From DSAD01 sp036825155 (GTDB lineage Bacteria; Desulfobacterota; Desulfomonilia; UBA1062): 64,000 nucleotides of DNA. Position 1 is the stretch's first letter. The number at the start of each line of letters is the position of its first letter. The stretch spans positions 13,740 through 77,739 of the forward strand of contig DAISYU010000003.1 in the NCBI GenBank assembly GCA_036825155.1, given 5' to 3'. The notes under the pieces are model-generated. The model did not search any database and was not told the DNA's origin. It saw nothing but the letters and a program-made list of their open reading frames with translations. The translations under genes were made by a program, and so were the position numbers. Of this stretch, positions 18,446-27,445 are shown one piece after another.

Positions 18446-19762
18446 ATGAGCATACAGGTTAAAAGACTTCTCGTCATCATGATGCTCCTCGTGCTGTGTT
18501 CCTCTCCGGTACACGCACTGAGCTATGAAAAGGAGCGCGAAATTGCCGGTGATTTTATCACCTATCTCGATTCCCACAACCTCATTATTTACGATCAGGA
18601 GATTACGTGGACACTGCAGATGCTCCTCGACAGGCTCGCCGACCACATCGAAGGACCGGTATATCCGTTTAAGATCCATGTGGTGCGGGACCGTTCGGTG
18701 AATGCATTTGCCATCCCGGACGGACATATCTTCATCAACGTGGGCACCCTGTTGTTCATCAAAGATCTCGATGAACTCGCGGCGGTCATCGCCCATGAGA
18801 TAGGTCATGCACAGATGCGTCATATTGCCAAGCAGTTTGAGGCGCAGAAAAAGATTTCCACTGCGACCATCGTGGGTATTATAGCCGGGACACTGCTTTC
18901 TGCAGCAAACCCCGAAGTGGGGGCAGCCTTGCTGTATTCTTCCATGGGCGGCAGCGAAAATATCAGGCTCGCGTACTCCAGGAGCAACGAATACGAGGCG
19001 GACGAATTCGGCTGGAACCTCATGAAGAGCTCCGGCATGGATCCATCCGGCATGACACGGTTTCTCATCAGGATGCAGACATTCACCGGCGGAGTGAACG
19101 CACCGGAATATCTCCTCACCCACCCGTTTACGGAAAACCGTATTGCTTCGATCTCTCTCCCTCCGGGTGATCCAAAACCCGAGGCCCGCTACTGGACACT
19201 GTATGCATGCGTGATCGGTCTCATGCTCTCCGAGGAGGAGGCAACGAGCCGCGCACAGACCCTGCCTGAACAGCCGTATCGATCACTGGCCATGGGCATC
19301 ATAAAGACACAAAAAGGGGCTCACGAAGAGGCACTGGCTCTACTGGACGCCATAGATCTGCCGCTGGCATACGAATACAAGGGAATAAACCTGTATCAGT
19401 TGGGCAAAAAAGACGAGGCATACCCCTACCTGAAAAACTATGGGAAAACCGCCCAGGCAAAGATAGCCCTTGCTGAAATCATGGAGGCCAGGGGAGAGAT
19501 CGATCCCGCGATATCCATCCTCGTAGCATATCAGAAACAGAATCCCCGGGTGGACTACACCTTGGGGATCCTCTATGAAAAATCAAAAAAGACAGCCCTT
19601 TCACACATCTCTTTTGCCCGGTACTTCTTTAAGACCTACAAATACAAGGCAAGCATCTATCACATAGACAAGGCCTTGGAATTCGAGAAGGATCTGGACA
19701 AAGGTCTTGTGGATGAAATGAAAGAGATGAAGAAATTCATCCAGAAACAGGAACCATCATGA
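18446..19762 (+). CDS. M48 metalloprotease with C-terminal TPR-like region (BepA-like)
   Basis: 438 residues from ATG 18446 (MSIQVKRLL), which gives a clean signal peptide ending near VHALS; the longer frame from 18389 is unlikely. The zinc site HEIGH is at residues 117-121 and the third ligand lies in NEYEAD (about 181-186). A helical, TPR-like second half begins near residue 260. BepA/YfgC proteins are periplasmic chaperone-proteases that act on outer-membrane proteins and LptD; this one is probably the counterpart. Its 3' end overlaps the converging helicase-associated gene by 6 bp. Confidence 0.88.
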   Translation: MSIQVKRLLVIMMLLVLCSSPVHALSYEKEREIAGDFITYLDSHNLIIYDQEITWTLQMLLDRLADHIEGPVYPFKIHVVRDRSVNAFAIPDGHIFINVGTLLFIKDLDELAAVIAHEIGHAQMRHIAKQFEAQKKISTATIVGIIAGTLLSAANPEVGAALLYSSMGGSENIRLAYSRSNEYEADEFGWNLMKSSGMDPSGMTRFLIRMQTFTGGVNAPEYLLTHPFTENRIASISLPPGDPKPEARYWTLYACVIGLMLSEEEATSRAQTLPEQPYRSLAMGIIKTQKGAHEEALALLDAIDLPLAYEYKGINLYQLGKKDEAYPYLKNYGKTAQAKIALAEIMEARGEIDPAISILVAYQKQNPRVDYTLGILYEKSKKTALSHISFARYFFKTYKYKASIYHIDKALEFEKDLDKGLVDEMKEMKKFIQKQEPS

Positions 19763-21517
19763 TGCATCAACGGTCTTGAATAATGCCCTGACCTTGCTTA
19801 TATCAAATATCTCCCCCTCTCCCGTGTCTTCACAGAAGGCCTCGACAAAGGGGATTCCACCCTTCCGGTACATATAGACCGGACTGATCTTTTTCACCTG
19901 GATCTCGCCATAGCCCTGCCTCGGATAGAAGATAATGAGCGATTTCCCCTCGTGCAGGGCCCTCTCGAAGAGCACCTCACCCTGGGTACCATAGGGCAGC
20001 GGGGTAACCATCCCAAAGGGGTACACCCCCTCCTTGCGGGTCGATTTACCCTGATACCTCGCCAAAGTGTCCGGTGAAATCATCTTGCCCCAGTTGATCC
20101 CGCCCTGGGTCTCCCGGACCATATCCATCCCCCGCACCATGACATTGCGCTTGTCGAGAAAAGCCGCTACATCACTGTCACACTTCTCGGGTATCCTGAA
20201 TATCCCGGGCAGAACCTCTTCAAGGCCCTGCGGAGCCATGTGTTTTGCATCGCTCAATATAAGAAAGGTCCCCTTGATGATATGGGCCTCGGCGAGGGAT
20301 GCAGACCAGCCCTTTACCGTCTTGAGAACATTGTCCGGTACTTCATGCTTGGAAATCCTGTCCAGAAAATGTTCGAGCTTTTGAGCATTCCACCCTTCAC
20401 GCAGCGCCCTGAATACGGACCGTCTGGTAAGCCTGTAGATACTCACGACATCGATCCTGATGACATCGGCAATCTCACCGATATTCAACAGATCCACCGG
20501 GTCAAAGTCCCTGGGAACCAGCAGTTCCATATTGGGCTGAATGATGACATCATCACAGTAAGGTTCTAAAGGGAAATCTATTTCCCCTGACTGCAAGGAC
20601 TTGAATATGCAATCTGCAAACCGTATCCACTCACCTGCCAGATCCTGCTGCAAGACGCCGAAGGTCAGCCAGAGATCAAGCAGAGATGCTACGAGTCGGG
20701 GAATATCCTTCATGTCGGGCCTCTTGGCAGCGAGGTAAAGCAGGAGGCAGCGGGAAAAGAACGCCTTTGAGACAGCATTATCCCTCAGCAGGTCAAAGAC
20801 CTTATATTCGACACCGGGATAGGATTTGCACGACTGCAGAAACCGCCAGATGGAATAGCGTGCGTCACCTTCCATCGCAAGATCCATGCACGCACCATAC
20901 TGGAGGGTAACCACACCTTTTTTGTCCCGGAGACAACCAAGCTCCACCAGTTCCCAATAGATCCGCTCCAGATCGACTAAAAACCCGCACTTTTCCTCGA
21001 GGAACTGCCATCCTCGCTTGAATGGTTCCAACCCGGACCTGCATCGGACGCTGCCACTGCGCACGGTGTTGATCAGGGCAATATGCCCCCAGATATCCAG
21101 ATGGCCCGGCGCAGCCCATTCGATCCCGTCAGTATCCGTGAAGAACTCCTGACGGGTTGCCTCCAGCAGAGGGATGAGGGACGGGAGGAGGATGAGCGGA
21201 TCCCTCCCCGAGAGACCTCCCTGAAACACGACTCCTTTGTTCCCGAGCGCCTTGAGTATTTCCCGGATCTCATCCAGTTCATCCCCGAAGATACAGGTAA
21301 GAACCTCCCAGGACACCTGACCGCCGAGTTCATACAGGTCATGCAGGAGAGAGAGCTGAGGTTCACTGAGGTCATCCAGGATCCTCCTGAGTCGTTTGTC
21401 GTCACTCAAGCCCTCGGCCAGCTTGCGTATATCAACCGCATCTCCCAGGATGTGCGAGGAGATGATCTCAACCATATATGAGGGGATATGAGAGATGAGA
21501 TCATATGTCGAGGTCAT
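19757..21517 (-). CDS. XPB-partner protein with helicase-associated domain
   Basis: 586 residues from ATG 21517, inside the 3' end of the XPB gene, with GGAG 6 nt upstream. The middle and C-terminal regions (DVVSIYRLTRRSVFRAL..., IKGTFLILSDAKHM...) resemble the Helicase_C_3 type protein that lies beside XPB in mycobacteria and other bacteria. There are no P-loop or nuclease motifs. The first ~250 residues are helical and winged-helix-like. Translational overlap (17 nt) with XPB implies a joint complex or pathway, probably DNA repair or remodelling. I infer the family from context and partial similarity; function is not established. Confidence 0.7.
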   Translation of the reverse strand: MTSTYDLISHIPSYMVEIISSHILGDAVDIRKLAEGLSDDKRLRRILDDLSEPQLSLLHDLYELGGQVSWEVLTCIFGDELDEIREILKALGNKGVVFQGGLSGRDPLILLPSLIPLLEATRQEFFTDTDGIEWAAPGHLDIWGHIALINTVRSGSVRCRSGLEPFKRGWQFLEEKCGFLVDLERIYWELVELGCLRDKKGVVTLQYGACMDLAMEGDARYSIWRFLQSCKSYPGVEYKVFDLLRDNAVSKAFFSRCLLLYLAAKRPDMKDIPRLVASLLDLWLTFGVLQQDLAGEWIRFADCIFKSLQSGEIDFPLEPYCDDVIIQPNMELLVPRDFDPVDLLNIGEIADVIRIDVVSIYRLTRRSVFRALREGWNAQKLEHFLDRISKHEVPDNVLKTVKGWSASLAEAHIIKGTFLILSDAKHMAPQGLEEVLPGIFRIPEKCDSDVAAFLDKRNVMVRGMDMVRETQGGINWGKMISPDTLARYQGKSTRKEGVYPFGMVTPLPYGTQGEVLFERALHEGKSLIIFYPRQGYGEIQVKKISPVYMYRKGGIPFVEAFCEDTGEGEIFDISKVRALFKTVDAS

Positions 21518-23183
21518 CGCGACTCCATTCTTCAATCCTGTATTTATAACCCTGTTCCGCTAGAAAGATCTGGCGCTTATGGGCGAATGCCTCTTCAGAT
21601 GTCCGCTGGCTCACCAGGGTATAGAAGGTGGACATCCTGTCCTTTGGTCGCAGGATACGTCCGAGCCTCTGTGCCTCCTCCTGGCGGGACCCGAATGTGC
21701 CGGACACCTGTATGGCAACCGAGGCATCAGGCAGATCAATGGCAAAATTCGCGACCTTCGACACCACCAGTACCGGGATATCTCCTCTCCTGAAGGACTC
21801 ATAGAGGCTGTCCCGCTTTGTGTTCGGGGTGGATCCGGTGATCAGTGGAGCCTTCAGTGTGGATGCGATCCTTTTAAGCTGGCTGATGTACTGGCCTATA
21901 ACGAGGATGGACTCGTCGGCATGCTTTTTTATGATGCCCTTCATCACCCGGTCCTTGTACACATTCTCGGATGCGATCCTGAATTGTGCCCGGTCGGCAG
22001 CCAGTGCGTATTCCATCTCCTTTTCAGTAGGCAAAGGTATGCGAATCTCGTAACACACGGCCTCTGCGATAAAGCCCTTCTGCTCCAGCTCCTTCCACGG
22101 CACATCATAGCACTTGGGACCCACGAGCGAGAAGGTGTCCTCTTCAAGACCGTCTTCCCGTATGAGGGTCGCTGTAAGCCCGAGTCTCCGCTTCGCCTGG
22201 ATCTCCGTGGTGGCACGAAAAACCGGTGCAGGCACGACGTGCACCTCATCGTAGATGAGCAGGCCCCAGTTGAGCGCCTGTATGAGCTTCATGTGTTCAA
22301 ACGGGGCCTCCTTAGACTTTCTGTAGGTGAGTATCTGATAGGTGGTGACTGTGACGGGTCTGATCTCCTTTTTGTTGCCCGTATATTCGCCGATGTCATC
22401 CCGTCCAAGGGATGTCTTGTCCAGAAGTTCGGCAATCCATTGATGCACGGCAGACACGTTGGTACAGAGAATCATGGTATATGTCCCTGCCTTGACCATT
22501 GCATCCATTCCCACTATGGTCTTGCCGGACCCGCACGGAAGAACAACGATCCCCTGCCCTCCCTTCGGTCCCCCGCCGGCCCAGAAGTTGTCGGTCGCCT
22601 CTATCTGGTATTGCCGCAGCGCGAACCTTCCACCGGCTACGCTTACATCACGAAACCTGATATCGAGCTTATCGCCCTGGTCATATCCCACCAGGTCATT
22701 TACAGGGTATCCCATCTTGATGAGCATGTGTTTGAATCTCCCGCGTATCCCTTCGGGGAGGATAAAACTCAAGGGGCCTTTAGTATCAACGATGATATTC
22801 CTGATTGCAGGTTTTGACGAGATCTCGTCGAACAATTCCCTTGACTTGACCTCGACCCGCAACAGGTCATGATCATGACGCACGAGGCGCACTGCATCCC
22901 AGCGTGAAAATGCATCGGTTATCCTGAAGGTGACCCCTGTTGGGATCTCATACCGTGAGTATTTCTCCAGGCTTTCAAGCACTCTTTCGTGGGTGATCCC
23001 TGTGGCGGCGGCATTCCAGATGCTCAACGGAGTAATCCTGTATGTATGCACATATTCGGGAGATTTTATAAGCTCTGCAAACGGGAGAATCGCATCCCGT
23101 GCTTCCTCATACCGGGAAGACATGACCTCCAGGAGGATACTCCCATCACTCTGTACTATTACAGGTTTATCACTGTTCGTCAT
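21501..23183 (-). CDS. Bacterial XPB-family DNA helicase
   Basis: 560 residues. The N-terminal damage-recognition-like region (1-180) is followed by an SF2 helicase core: QYQIEA (191-196), Walker A GSGKT (218-222), Walker B DEVH (312-315), motif III LTATLIRED, and a C-terminal RecA-like domain with QEEAQRLGRILRP, the arginine-finger motif. This is the arrangement of archaeal and bacterial XPB/Rad25, a 3'-5' translocase linked to nucleotide excision repair and transcription remodelling. XPB occurs only patchily in bacteria. It forms a two-gene operon with the helicase-associated protein downstream. Confidence 0.92.
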   Translation of the reverse strand: MTNSDKPVIVQSDGSILLEVMSSRYEEARDAILPFAELIKSPEYVHTYRITPLSIWNAAATGITHERVLESLEKYSRYEIPTGVTFRITDAFSRWDAVRLVRHDHDLLRVEVKSRELFDEISSKPAIRNIIVDTKGPLSFILPEGIRGRFKHMLIKMGYPVNDLVGYDQGDKLDIRFRDVSVAGGRFALRQYQIEATDNFWAGGGPKGGQGIVVLPCGSGKTIVGMDAMVKAGTYTMILCTNVSAVHQWIAELLDKTSLGRDDIGEYTGNKKEIRPVTVTTYQILTYRKSKEAPFEHMKLIQALNWGLLIYDEVHVVPAPVFRATTEIQAKRRLGLTATLIREDGLEEDTFSLVGPKCYDVPWKELEQKGFIAEAVCYEIRIPLPTEKEMEYALAADRAQFRIASENVYKDRVMKGIIKKHADESILVIGQYISQLKRIASTLKAPLITGSTPNTKRDSLYESFRRGDIPVLVVSKVANFAIDLPDASVAIQVSGTFGSRQEEAQRLGRILRPKDRMSTFYTLVSQRTSEEAFAHKRQIFLAEQGYKYRIEEWSRDDLDI

Positions 23184-23532
23184 CAGAATTACATAGATTC
23201 ACATATCTGCATACCAAATGCAAGGATACTTTTTGCTCATGTATTCAGCCTCCATACGAAAGATCATTCTCCTCATGAGAGATCCGTTTCATAAAAGATA
23301 TGCATCCACGTGTCATCCTGATCCATACGGAGAAGGAGGCCTGAATCAACGTTTCCATTCTCCGGCATAAACCCTGTTTTTGTTTGCACGAAGCCCTTCT
23401 CAAAAAGCTCGCACAACCTTATTATGTATACGGAACTGCCTTACTGGATCTTGGATAAAACATTTTCTTGTTGCCATTGCACTGTAAATATCAGAAAATG
23501 AGAAGCTATTATTGTGATTTGGAGATCATAGA
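23184..23532. other. Divergent intergenic region, XPB operon / glycosyltransferase
   Basis: 349 bases between two divergent genes. No ORF, RNA gene or terminator could be supported. It must hold the two promoters. A GGAG ribosome-binding sequence lies 8 nt before the ATG at 23533; promoter boxes are not convincing by eye. Confidence 0.4.
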
Positions 23533-24747
23533 ATGAAGGTCATAGAAGAAAATCCGACAGGTGTGAAAAAAGCAGATATTGTCGTTGGTATCCCTTCCTA
23601 TAACGAAGCAGCTCTCATAGAGTTCCCCACATCACAGGCAGCCCTTGGCTTAAAGGAATATTTCAGCGATTTCAATTCGGTGATCATCAATTGCGACAAC
23701 AACAGCACCGACGGAACCGGCAACGTGTTCATGAACACCAACACCGAAGGCATCCCAAAGATATATCTCTCGACACCCAAGGGGGTGAAAGGCAAGGGGA
23801 ACAACTTCAAGAACCTCTTTCGAAAGGTTCTGGAACTCGATGCCCAGGCAATCGTCGTCGTTGATGCCGACCTCAAGAGCATCACCCCGAGGTGGATCAA
23901 GAACCTTGGCGAACCCCTGTTCAACGATTTCGGCTACGTCGCCCCATTATATGTCAGACACAAATACGACGGCACGATCACAAATAACATAGCCTACCCG
24001 TTGACCAGATGTCTCTATGGAAGGCGTGTCCGTCAGCCCATCGGCGGAGATTTCGGTTTTTCTGGCAGGATGGCTGGCATCTATATGAAGAGCGATCTGT
24101 GGAGCGAAGATGTAAGTCAGTTCGGCATTGATATCTGGATGACCACCATTGCCATGAACGAAGGCGTCCCCATCTGTCAGGCTTTTATGGGCAGACCCAA
24201 GGTGCACAAACCCAAAGACCCGGCCGCGGACCTTGGCCCGATGTTCAAGCAGGTGATTTCTACAATCTTCAACCTCATGGATGCGTATCATACCAAGTGG
24301 GAGACCACAAAATGGTCCAAGCCCACGGCCATTTTTGGATTCGGTCTCGGAGAAGTGGAGATGCCCCCTCCGGTGGAGGTAAACAAGGAAAAGCTTTACC
24401 AACGCTTCAGAGAAGGATTCAACCGGTATTGGGACACCTATCGAACGATTTTCTCCTCAGAGAATCTGCAGAAAATCAGAGAGATTGCATCACTCAGCAT
24501 CGATCACTTCGAAATGCCGGTAACGGTCTGGTCGAAGGTCCTGTTCGACTTTGCAAAGGGCTATCACCATAACACCGTGGAAAAAACCACGGCTATCGAG
24601 GTACTCATACCCCTGTACTATGGGATGACACTCTCATTCGTCAATAAGACTGAGGGCATGTCCATACAGCAGGCAGAGGAATTCCTCGAAGATATGTGCT
24701 TGGTCTTTGAACAAACCAAACCATATATCATTGACAGATGGAATTAA
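23533..24747 (+). CDS. GT-A glycosyltransferase, glucosylglycerate-synthase-like
   Basis: 404 residues, cytoplasmic. The N-terminal nucleotide-sugar fold shows IVVGIPSYNEA (16-26), CDNNSTDGT, and the metal-binding DADL at 111-114. GGDFGFSGRMAG and a long helical C-terminus (residues 270-404) resemble the GT81-type synthases that join glucose to glycerate or 3-phosphoglycerate, giving compatible solutes. That specific assignment is tentative; a generic family 2 transferase is the safe call. The next genes are a lone receiver protein (17 nt later) and a PHP-domain protein, so expression may be linked to a stress signal. Confidence 0.7.
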   Translation: MKVIEENPTGVKKADIVVGIPSYNEAALIEFPTSQAALGLKEYFSDFNSVIINCDNNSTDGTGNVFMNTNTEGIPKIYLSTPKGVKGKGNNFKNLFRKVLELDAQAIVVVDADLKSITPRWIKNLGEPLFNDFGYVAPLYVRHKYDGTITNNIAYPLTRCLYGRRVRQPIGGDFGFSGRMAGIYMKSDLWSEDVSQFGIDIWMTTIAMNEGVPICQAFMGRPKVHKPKDPAADLGPMFKQVISTIFNLMDAYHTKWETTKWSKPTAIFGFGLGEVEMPPPVEVNKEKLYQRFREGFNRYWDTYRTIFSSENLQKIREIASLSIDHFEMPVTVWSKVLFDFAKGYHHNTVEKTTAIEVLIPLYYGMTLSFVNKTEGMSIQQAEEFLEDMCLVFEQTKPYIIDRWN

Positions 24748-24764
24748 TAGGAAAGGAGTAGTCT

Positions 24765-25136
24765 ATGTCTAAGGTCCTTATCGTAGATGATGAAAAACAT
24801 ATCAGACTCCTGTATTCGGAAGAATTGGAAGAAGAGGGCTATGAGGTGGCCTTGGCATCTGATGGAAGCGGCATCTTAGATCGCATCAAAGATGAAAAAC
24901 CCGATGTAATTGTCCTTGATATTAAAATGGTATCCTCGAACGGACTTGATGTCTTACAGGAGATCAGGAACGCATACTATAACCTCCCGGTAATTCTCTG
25001 CAGCGCATACGGCAGTTACAAGGTGGATATAAAGTCCATAGCCGCAGATGCATACGTGGTCAAGTCATCCGACCTGACGGAGCTGAAAAACAAGATAGCA
25101 CAGGTGCTGGAAACGAGAGTGCCTGAGAAAGAGTAA
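24765..25136 (+). CDS. Single-domain response regulator (CheY-like)
   Basis: 123 residues forming only a receiver domain. Acidic pocket Asp8/Asp9, phosphoacceptor Asp52 (VIVLDIKM), Ser80 and Lys100 are all in place, so phosphorylation is expected. There is no output domain; it must act by protein contact. No histidine kinase is nearby. An AAAGGAG ribosome-binding sequence sits upstream, and the gene is 17 nt after the glycosyltransferase and 4 nt before the PHP gene. Confidence 0.9.
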   Translation: MSKVLIVDDEKHIRLLYSEELEEEGYEVALASDGSGILDRIKDEKPDVIVLDIKMVSSNGLDVLQEIRNAYYNLPVILCSAYGSYKVDIKSIAADAYVVKSSDLTELKNKIAQVLETRVPEKE

Positions 25137-25140
25137 GCAT

Positions 25141-25980
25141 TTGCATATATGTGCTGACCTCCATGTCCATACAACCGCATCCGATGGAGACATGAAACCG
25201 GGAGAGCTGGTATCGAAGGCAGCCTCAATCGGTCTTGAAACCGTCGCGATTACCGACCATGACACCATCAAAGGGGTACCGGAAGCACTCAGTACCGGCA
25301 GAGAATCAGGCATCCATATTATTGCCGGGGTTGAGATCAGCGCAGAATATGAACCCGGCTCCATGCATATCCTCGGATATTTCAAGACGTTGCCCGACGG
25401 CCTTGAACAGGAGCTGCAGGCGGTTCAGATGGCCCGGCTGAAAAGATTCCCACAGATCATAGAAAAACTCAATGCACTGGGATATGCCATCACAAAAGAC
25501 GATGTGACATCCATAGCAGGCGATGCCCAGATCGGACGGCCTCATATTGCAAAGGCCATGATGCAAAAAGGCTACGTAAAAGATTACGAGACCGCATTCT
25601 CAACGTATCTGGCAAAAGGCAAACCCGCCTACGTGCCAAAAGAGAAGATGCACGTCCATCAGGCACTGAACCTGATCCGTCACCATGGGGGCCTGCCGGT
25701 CCTCGCCCACCCCTTCACCCTGGAACTGGAACCCTACGAATTGAAGATTGCTGTGGAGCAGCTCAAATCGGAGGGGCTTAAAGGGATAGAAGTCTTTTAC
25801 CCGGAACATACCAGGTCGCAGAAGAAGCTCTATGCTGCCCTCGCCCGTGATCTCGATCTGTTCATGACAGGAGGAACCGATTACCACGGCCAGGGACGGG
25901 GCCGGACAAGCATAGGTGATTTCGGCCTCGACAGGGAAACCCTGCACGTCATGCTCGACACATTCAATCAACTGCAGTGA
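25141..25980 (+). CDS. PHP-domain phosphoesterase (TrpH / RNase AM-like)
   Basis: 279 residues from a TTG at 25141, chosen because the PHP motif I (DLHVHTTASDG) begins almost immediately. Further metal-binding motifs TDHDTIKG, HILGYF, LAHPF and GGTDYHG are present in order. E. coli TrpH of this size and layout hydrolyses 3',5'-nucleoside bisphosphates and trims 5' ends of RNA. A three-metal site and the same activity are expected here. It ends a three-gene run with the glycosyltransferase and receiver protein; a functional link is not evident. Confidence 0.85.
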   Translation: MHICADLHVHTTASDGDMKPGELVSKAASIGLETVAITDHDTIKGVPEALSTGRESGIHIIAGVEISAEYEPGSMHILGYFKTLPDGLEQELQAVQMARLKRFPQIIEKLNALGYAITKDDVTSIAGDAQIGRPHIAKAMMQKGYVKDYETAFSTYLAKGKPAYVPKEKMHVHQALNLIRHHGGLPVLAHPFTLELEPYELKIAVEQLKSEGLKGIEVFYPEHTRSQKKLYAALARDLDLFMTGGTDYHGQGRGRTSIGDFGLDRETLHVMLDTFNQLQ

Positions 25981-26003
25981 TCCCCCTGCCCTGTTTTTCC
26001 TAC

Positions 26004-26032
26004 TTGACAGTTTGCATAGTGTTGTCTAACTG
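26004..26032 (+). promoter_or_regulatory. Possible sigma-70 promoter of cysK
   Basis: TTGACA at 26004-26009 is a perfect -35 box; 17 nt downstream TAACTG (26027-26032) is a weak -10. The cysK start lies ~110 nt further on, leaving room for a leader. No terminator of the upstream gene is visible. Confidence 0.35.
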
Positions 26033-26141
26033 GAATGACTTGGAACACGCTGCAGGTGGCGTCTTGAAGGAACGTTACTATTCATTATGCCGGCACGCAT
26101 GACACCATCTGCTTAGATCAAAACGCACCAGGAGAAAAGTA

Positions 26142-27044
26142 ATGTTTTCGAAAAATGTCCTTGATCAAATCGGCAACACCCCGATCGTCTGCCTGAAGTC
26201 TGTCTTCGATGCAAATATCTTTGCAAAGGCGGAGCATCTCAACCCCGGCGGCAGCATCAAAGACCGCGTCGCCCTGTTCATGCTTCAAGAGGCTATCAAG
26301 GAAGGGAAGCTCAAACCAGGCGACACCATTGCAGAACCGACTTCAGGGAATACCGGCATCGGTATCGCCCTGGTAGGGGGGCTGCTCGGCTACGATGTAG
26401 TCATTGCCATGCCGGAAAATATGAGCGAGGAGCGCAAGAAGATTATACGGGCGCTAGGAGCAGATATTATCCTCACCCCGGCCGAAGAGAGCGTGGAAGG
26501 AGCCATCAAGGCTGTGCTGGATCTTCAGCAGTCACGGCCCAATGTGTATATCCCCCAGCAGTTCGAGAACCCGAACAATCCGCTCACTCATTACCTTACC
26601 ACAGGCCCTGAGATATGGACACAGCTCAGGCACCATGTGGATATCTTCGTGTCCGGCCTCGGCAGCGGCGGGACCTTAGGCGGGGCAGGCAAATTCCTCA
26701 AAGAGCGCAACAAGGATACCATCATCGTTGCCGTTGAACCAAAGAACGTTTCGGCCCTCTTAGGTCATGAACCGGGACTCCACCGTATCGAGGGGATCGG
26801 GGACGGCTTCATACCACCCGTACTGGACACCTCGCTGGTGGATGAGGTTATCGAGGTCACGGATGAAGATGCCATCGAGATCTCCCGCCTTCTCGCTCGA
26901 AGGGCAGGGCTCCTGGTGGGGACTTCCTCGGGCGCGAATGTATGGGCCTGCATGCAGATGGCCAAGAAGTTCGGCAGCGACAAGATCATTGCAACGGTAC
27001 TGGCCGACAGGGCGGAACGATATTTTTCCACGAGCCTGATCTGA
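26142..27044 (+). CDS. cysK: Cysteine synthase (O-acetylserine sulfhydrylase)
   Basis: 300 residues, standard for CysK/CysM. The PLP lysine is Lys40 in GGSIKDR; the substrate loop TSGNTG and the phosphate-binding GSGGTLGGAG are intact. The enzyme makes L-cysteine from O-acetylserine and sulfide in the cytoplasm. The C-terminus (TVLADRAERYFST) is the CysK/CysM pattern rather than cystathionine beta-synthase. It stands alone between its own promoter region and a stem-loop. CysK versus CysM cannot be told with confidence. Confidence 0.92.
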   Translation: MFSKNVLDQIGNTPIVCLKSVFDANIFAKAEHLNPGGSIKDRVALFMLQEAIKEGKLKPGDTIAEPTSGNTGIGIALVGGLLGYDVVIAMPENMSEERKKIIRALGADIILTPAEESVEGAIKAVLDLQQSRPNVYIPQQFENPNNPLTHYLTTGPEIWTQLRHHVDIFVSGLGSGGTLGGAGKFLKERNKDTIIVAVEPKNVSALLGHEPGLHRIEGIGDGFIPPVLDTSLVDEVIEVTDEDAIEISRLLARRAGLLVGTSSGANVWACMQMAKKFGSDKIIATVLADRAERYFSTSLI

Positions 27045-27060
27045 GATTGGTAAATAGTTT

Positions 27061-27100
27061 CCCTGAAAATGGGAACTTATGTTCCACTTTCAGGGATCTT
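27061..27100 (+). terminator. Probable terminator after cysK
   Basis: Stem-loop with arms CCCTGAAA (27061-27068) and TTTCAGGG (27088-27095), extended inward with mismatches, followed by ATCTTTCT. It lies 16 nt after the cysK stop. The T-tract is short, so efficiency is uncertain. Confidence 0.6.
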
Positions 27101-27221
27101 TCTACAGGCCGTCTATAGCTATATCCAATGATATCAGCAGGTTATATTATTTCCTCTCTGGCATTGACATTGCTATATATGGGTATTCATAACGGCCTAA
27201 ATCCTACCTTTATGGGAAAAG

Positions 27222-27253
27222 GGATCTCCGCCACAAAGGAGATCCTTTTTTTT
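27222..27253 (+). terminator. Strong rho-independent terminator
   Basis: Perfect 8-bp stem GGATCTCC (27222-27229) / GGAGATCC (27238-27245), 8-nt loop, and eight Ts (27246-27253); an A-run precedes the stem, so it may also work on the - strand. It is ~180 bases beyond cysK with no recognisable gene immediately before it. Confidence 0.85.
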
Positions 27254-27445
27254 ATGTCATCACAACCATCCAGGTGCATCCGGTTCGGTCACTTCAAAAG
27301 CGCTACGGAATGCAGGAAAGAAAGAAAAATAAGGTATTGGAAACAGACGCGATAACCGATAAAAGATATGGTGCACGCGAGGATATGCTATACAATCGCT
27401 TAATTTTTTACTAGTATCACTGCAGCAACACAAGGAGAACAGGCA

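Larger units (their letters stand above)
27045..27445 (+). other. Intergenic region with two terminators
   Basis: About 400 bases between cysK and a glycosyltransferase. It holds a terminator for cysK and a second, stronger terminator at 27222-27253. No protein-coding frame looks real; a 75-codon frame starting at 27128 runs across the second terminator and resembles nothing. The ~125 bases between the two hairpins may be transcribed as a small RNA. The distal ~190 bases should carry the promoter of the next gene. Confidence 0.4.

Noticed and set aside
27128..27355. 75-codon frame downstream of cysK
   Set aside because: Crosses a strong terminator and has no ribosome-binding sequence or similarity.
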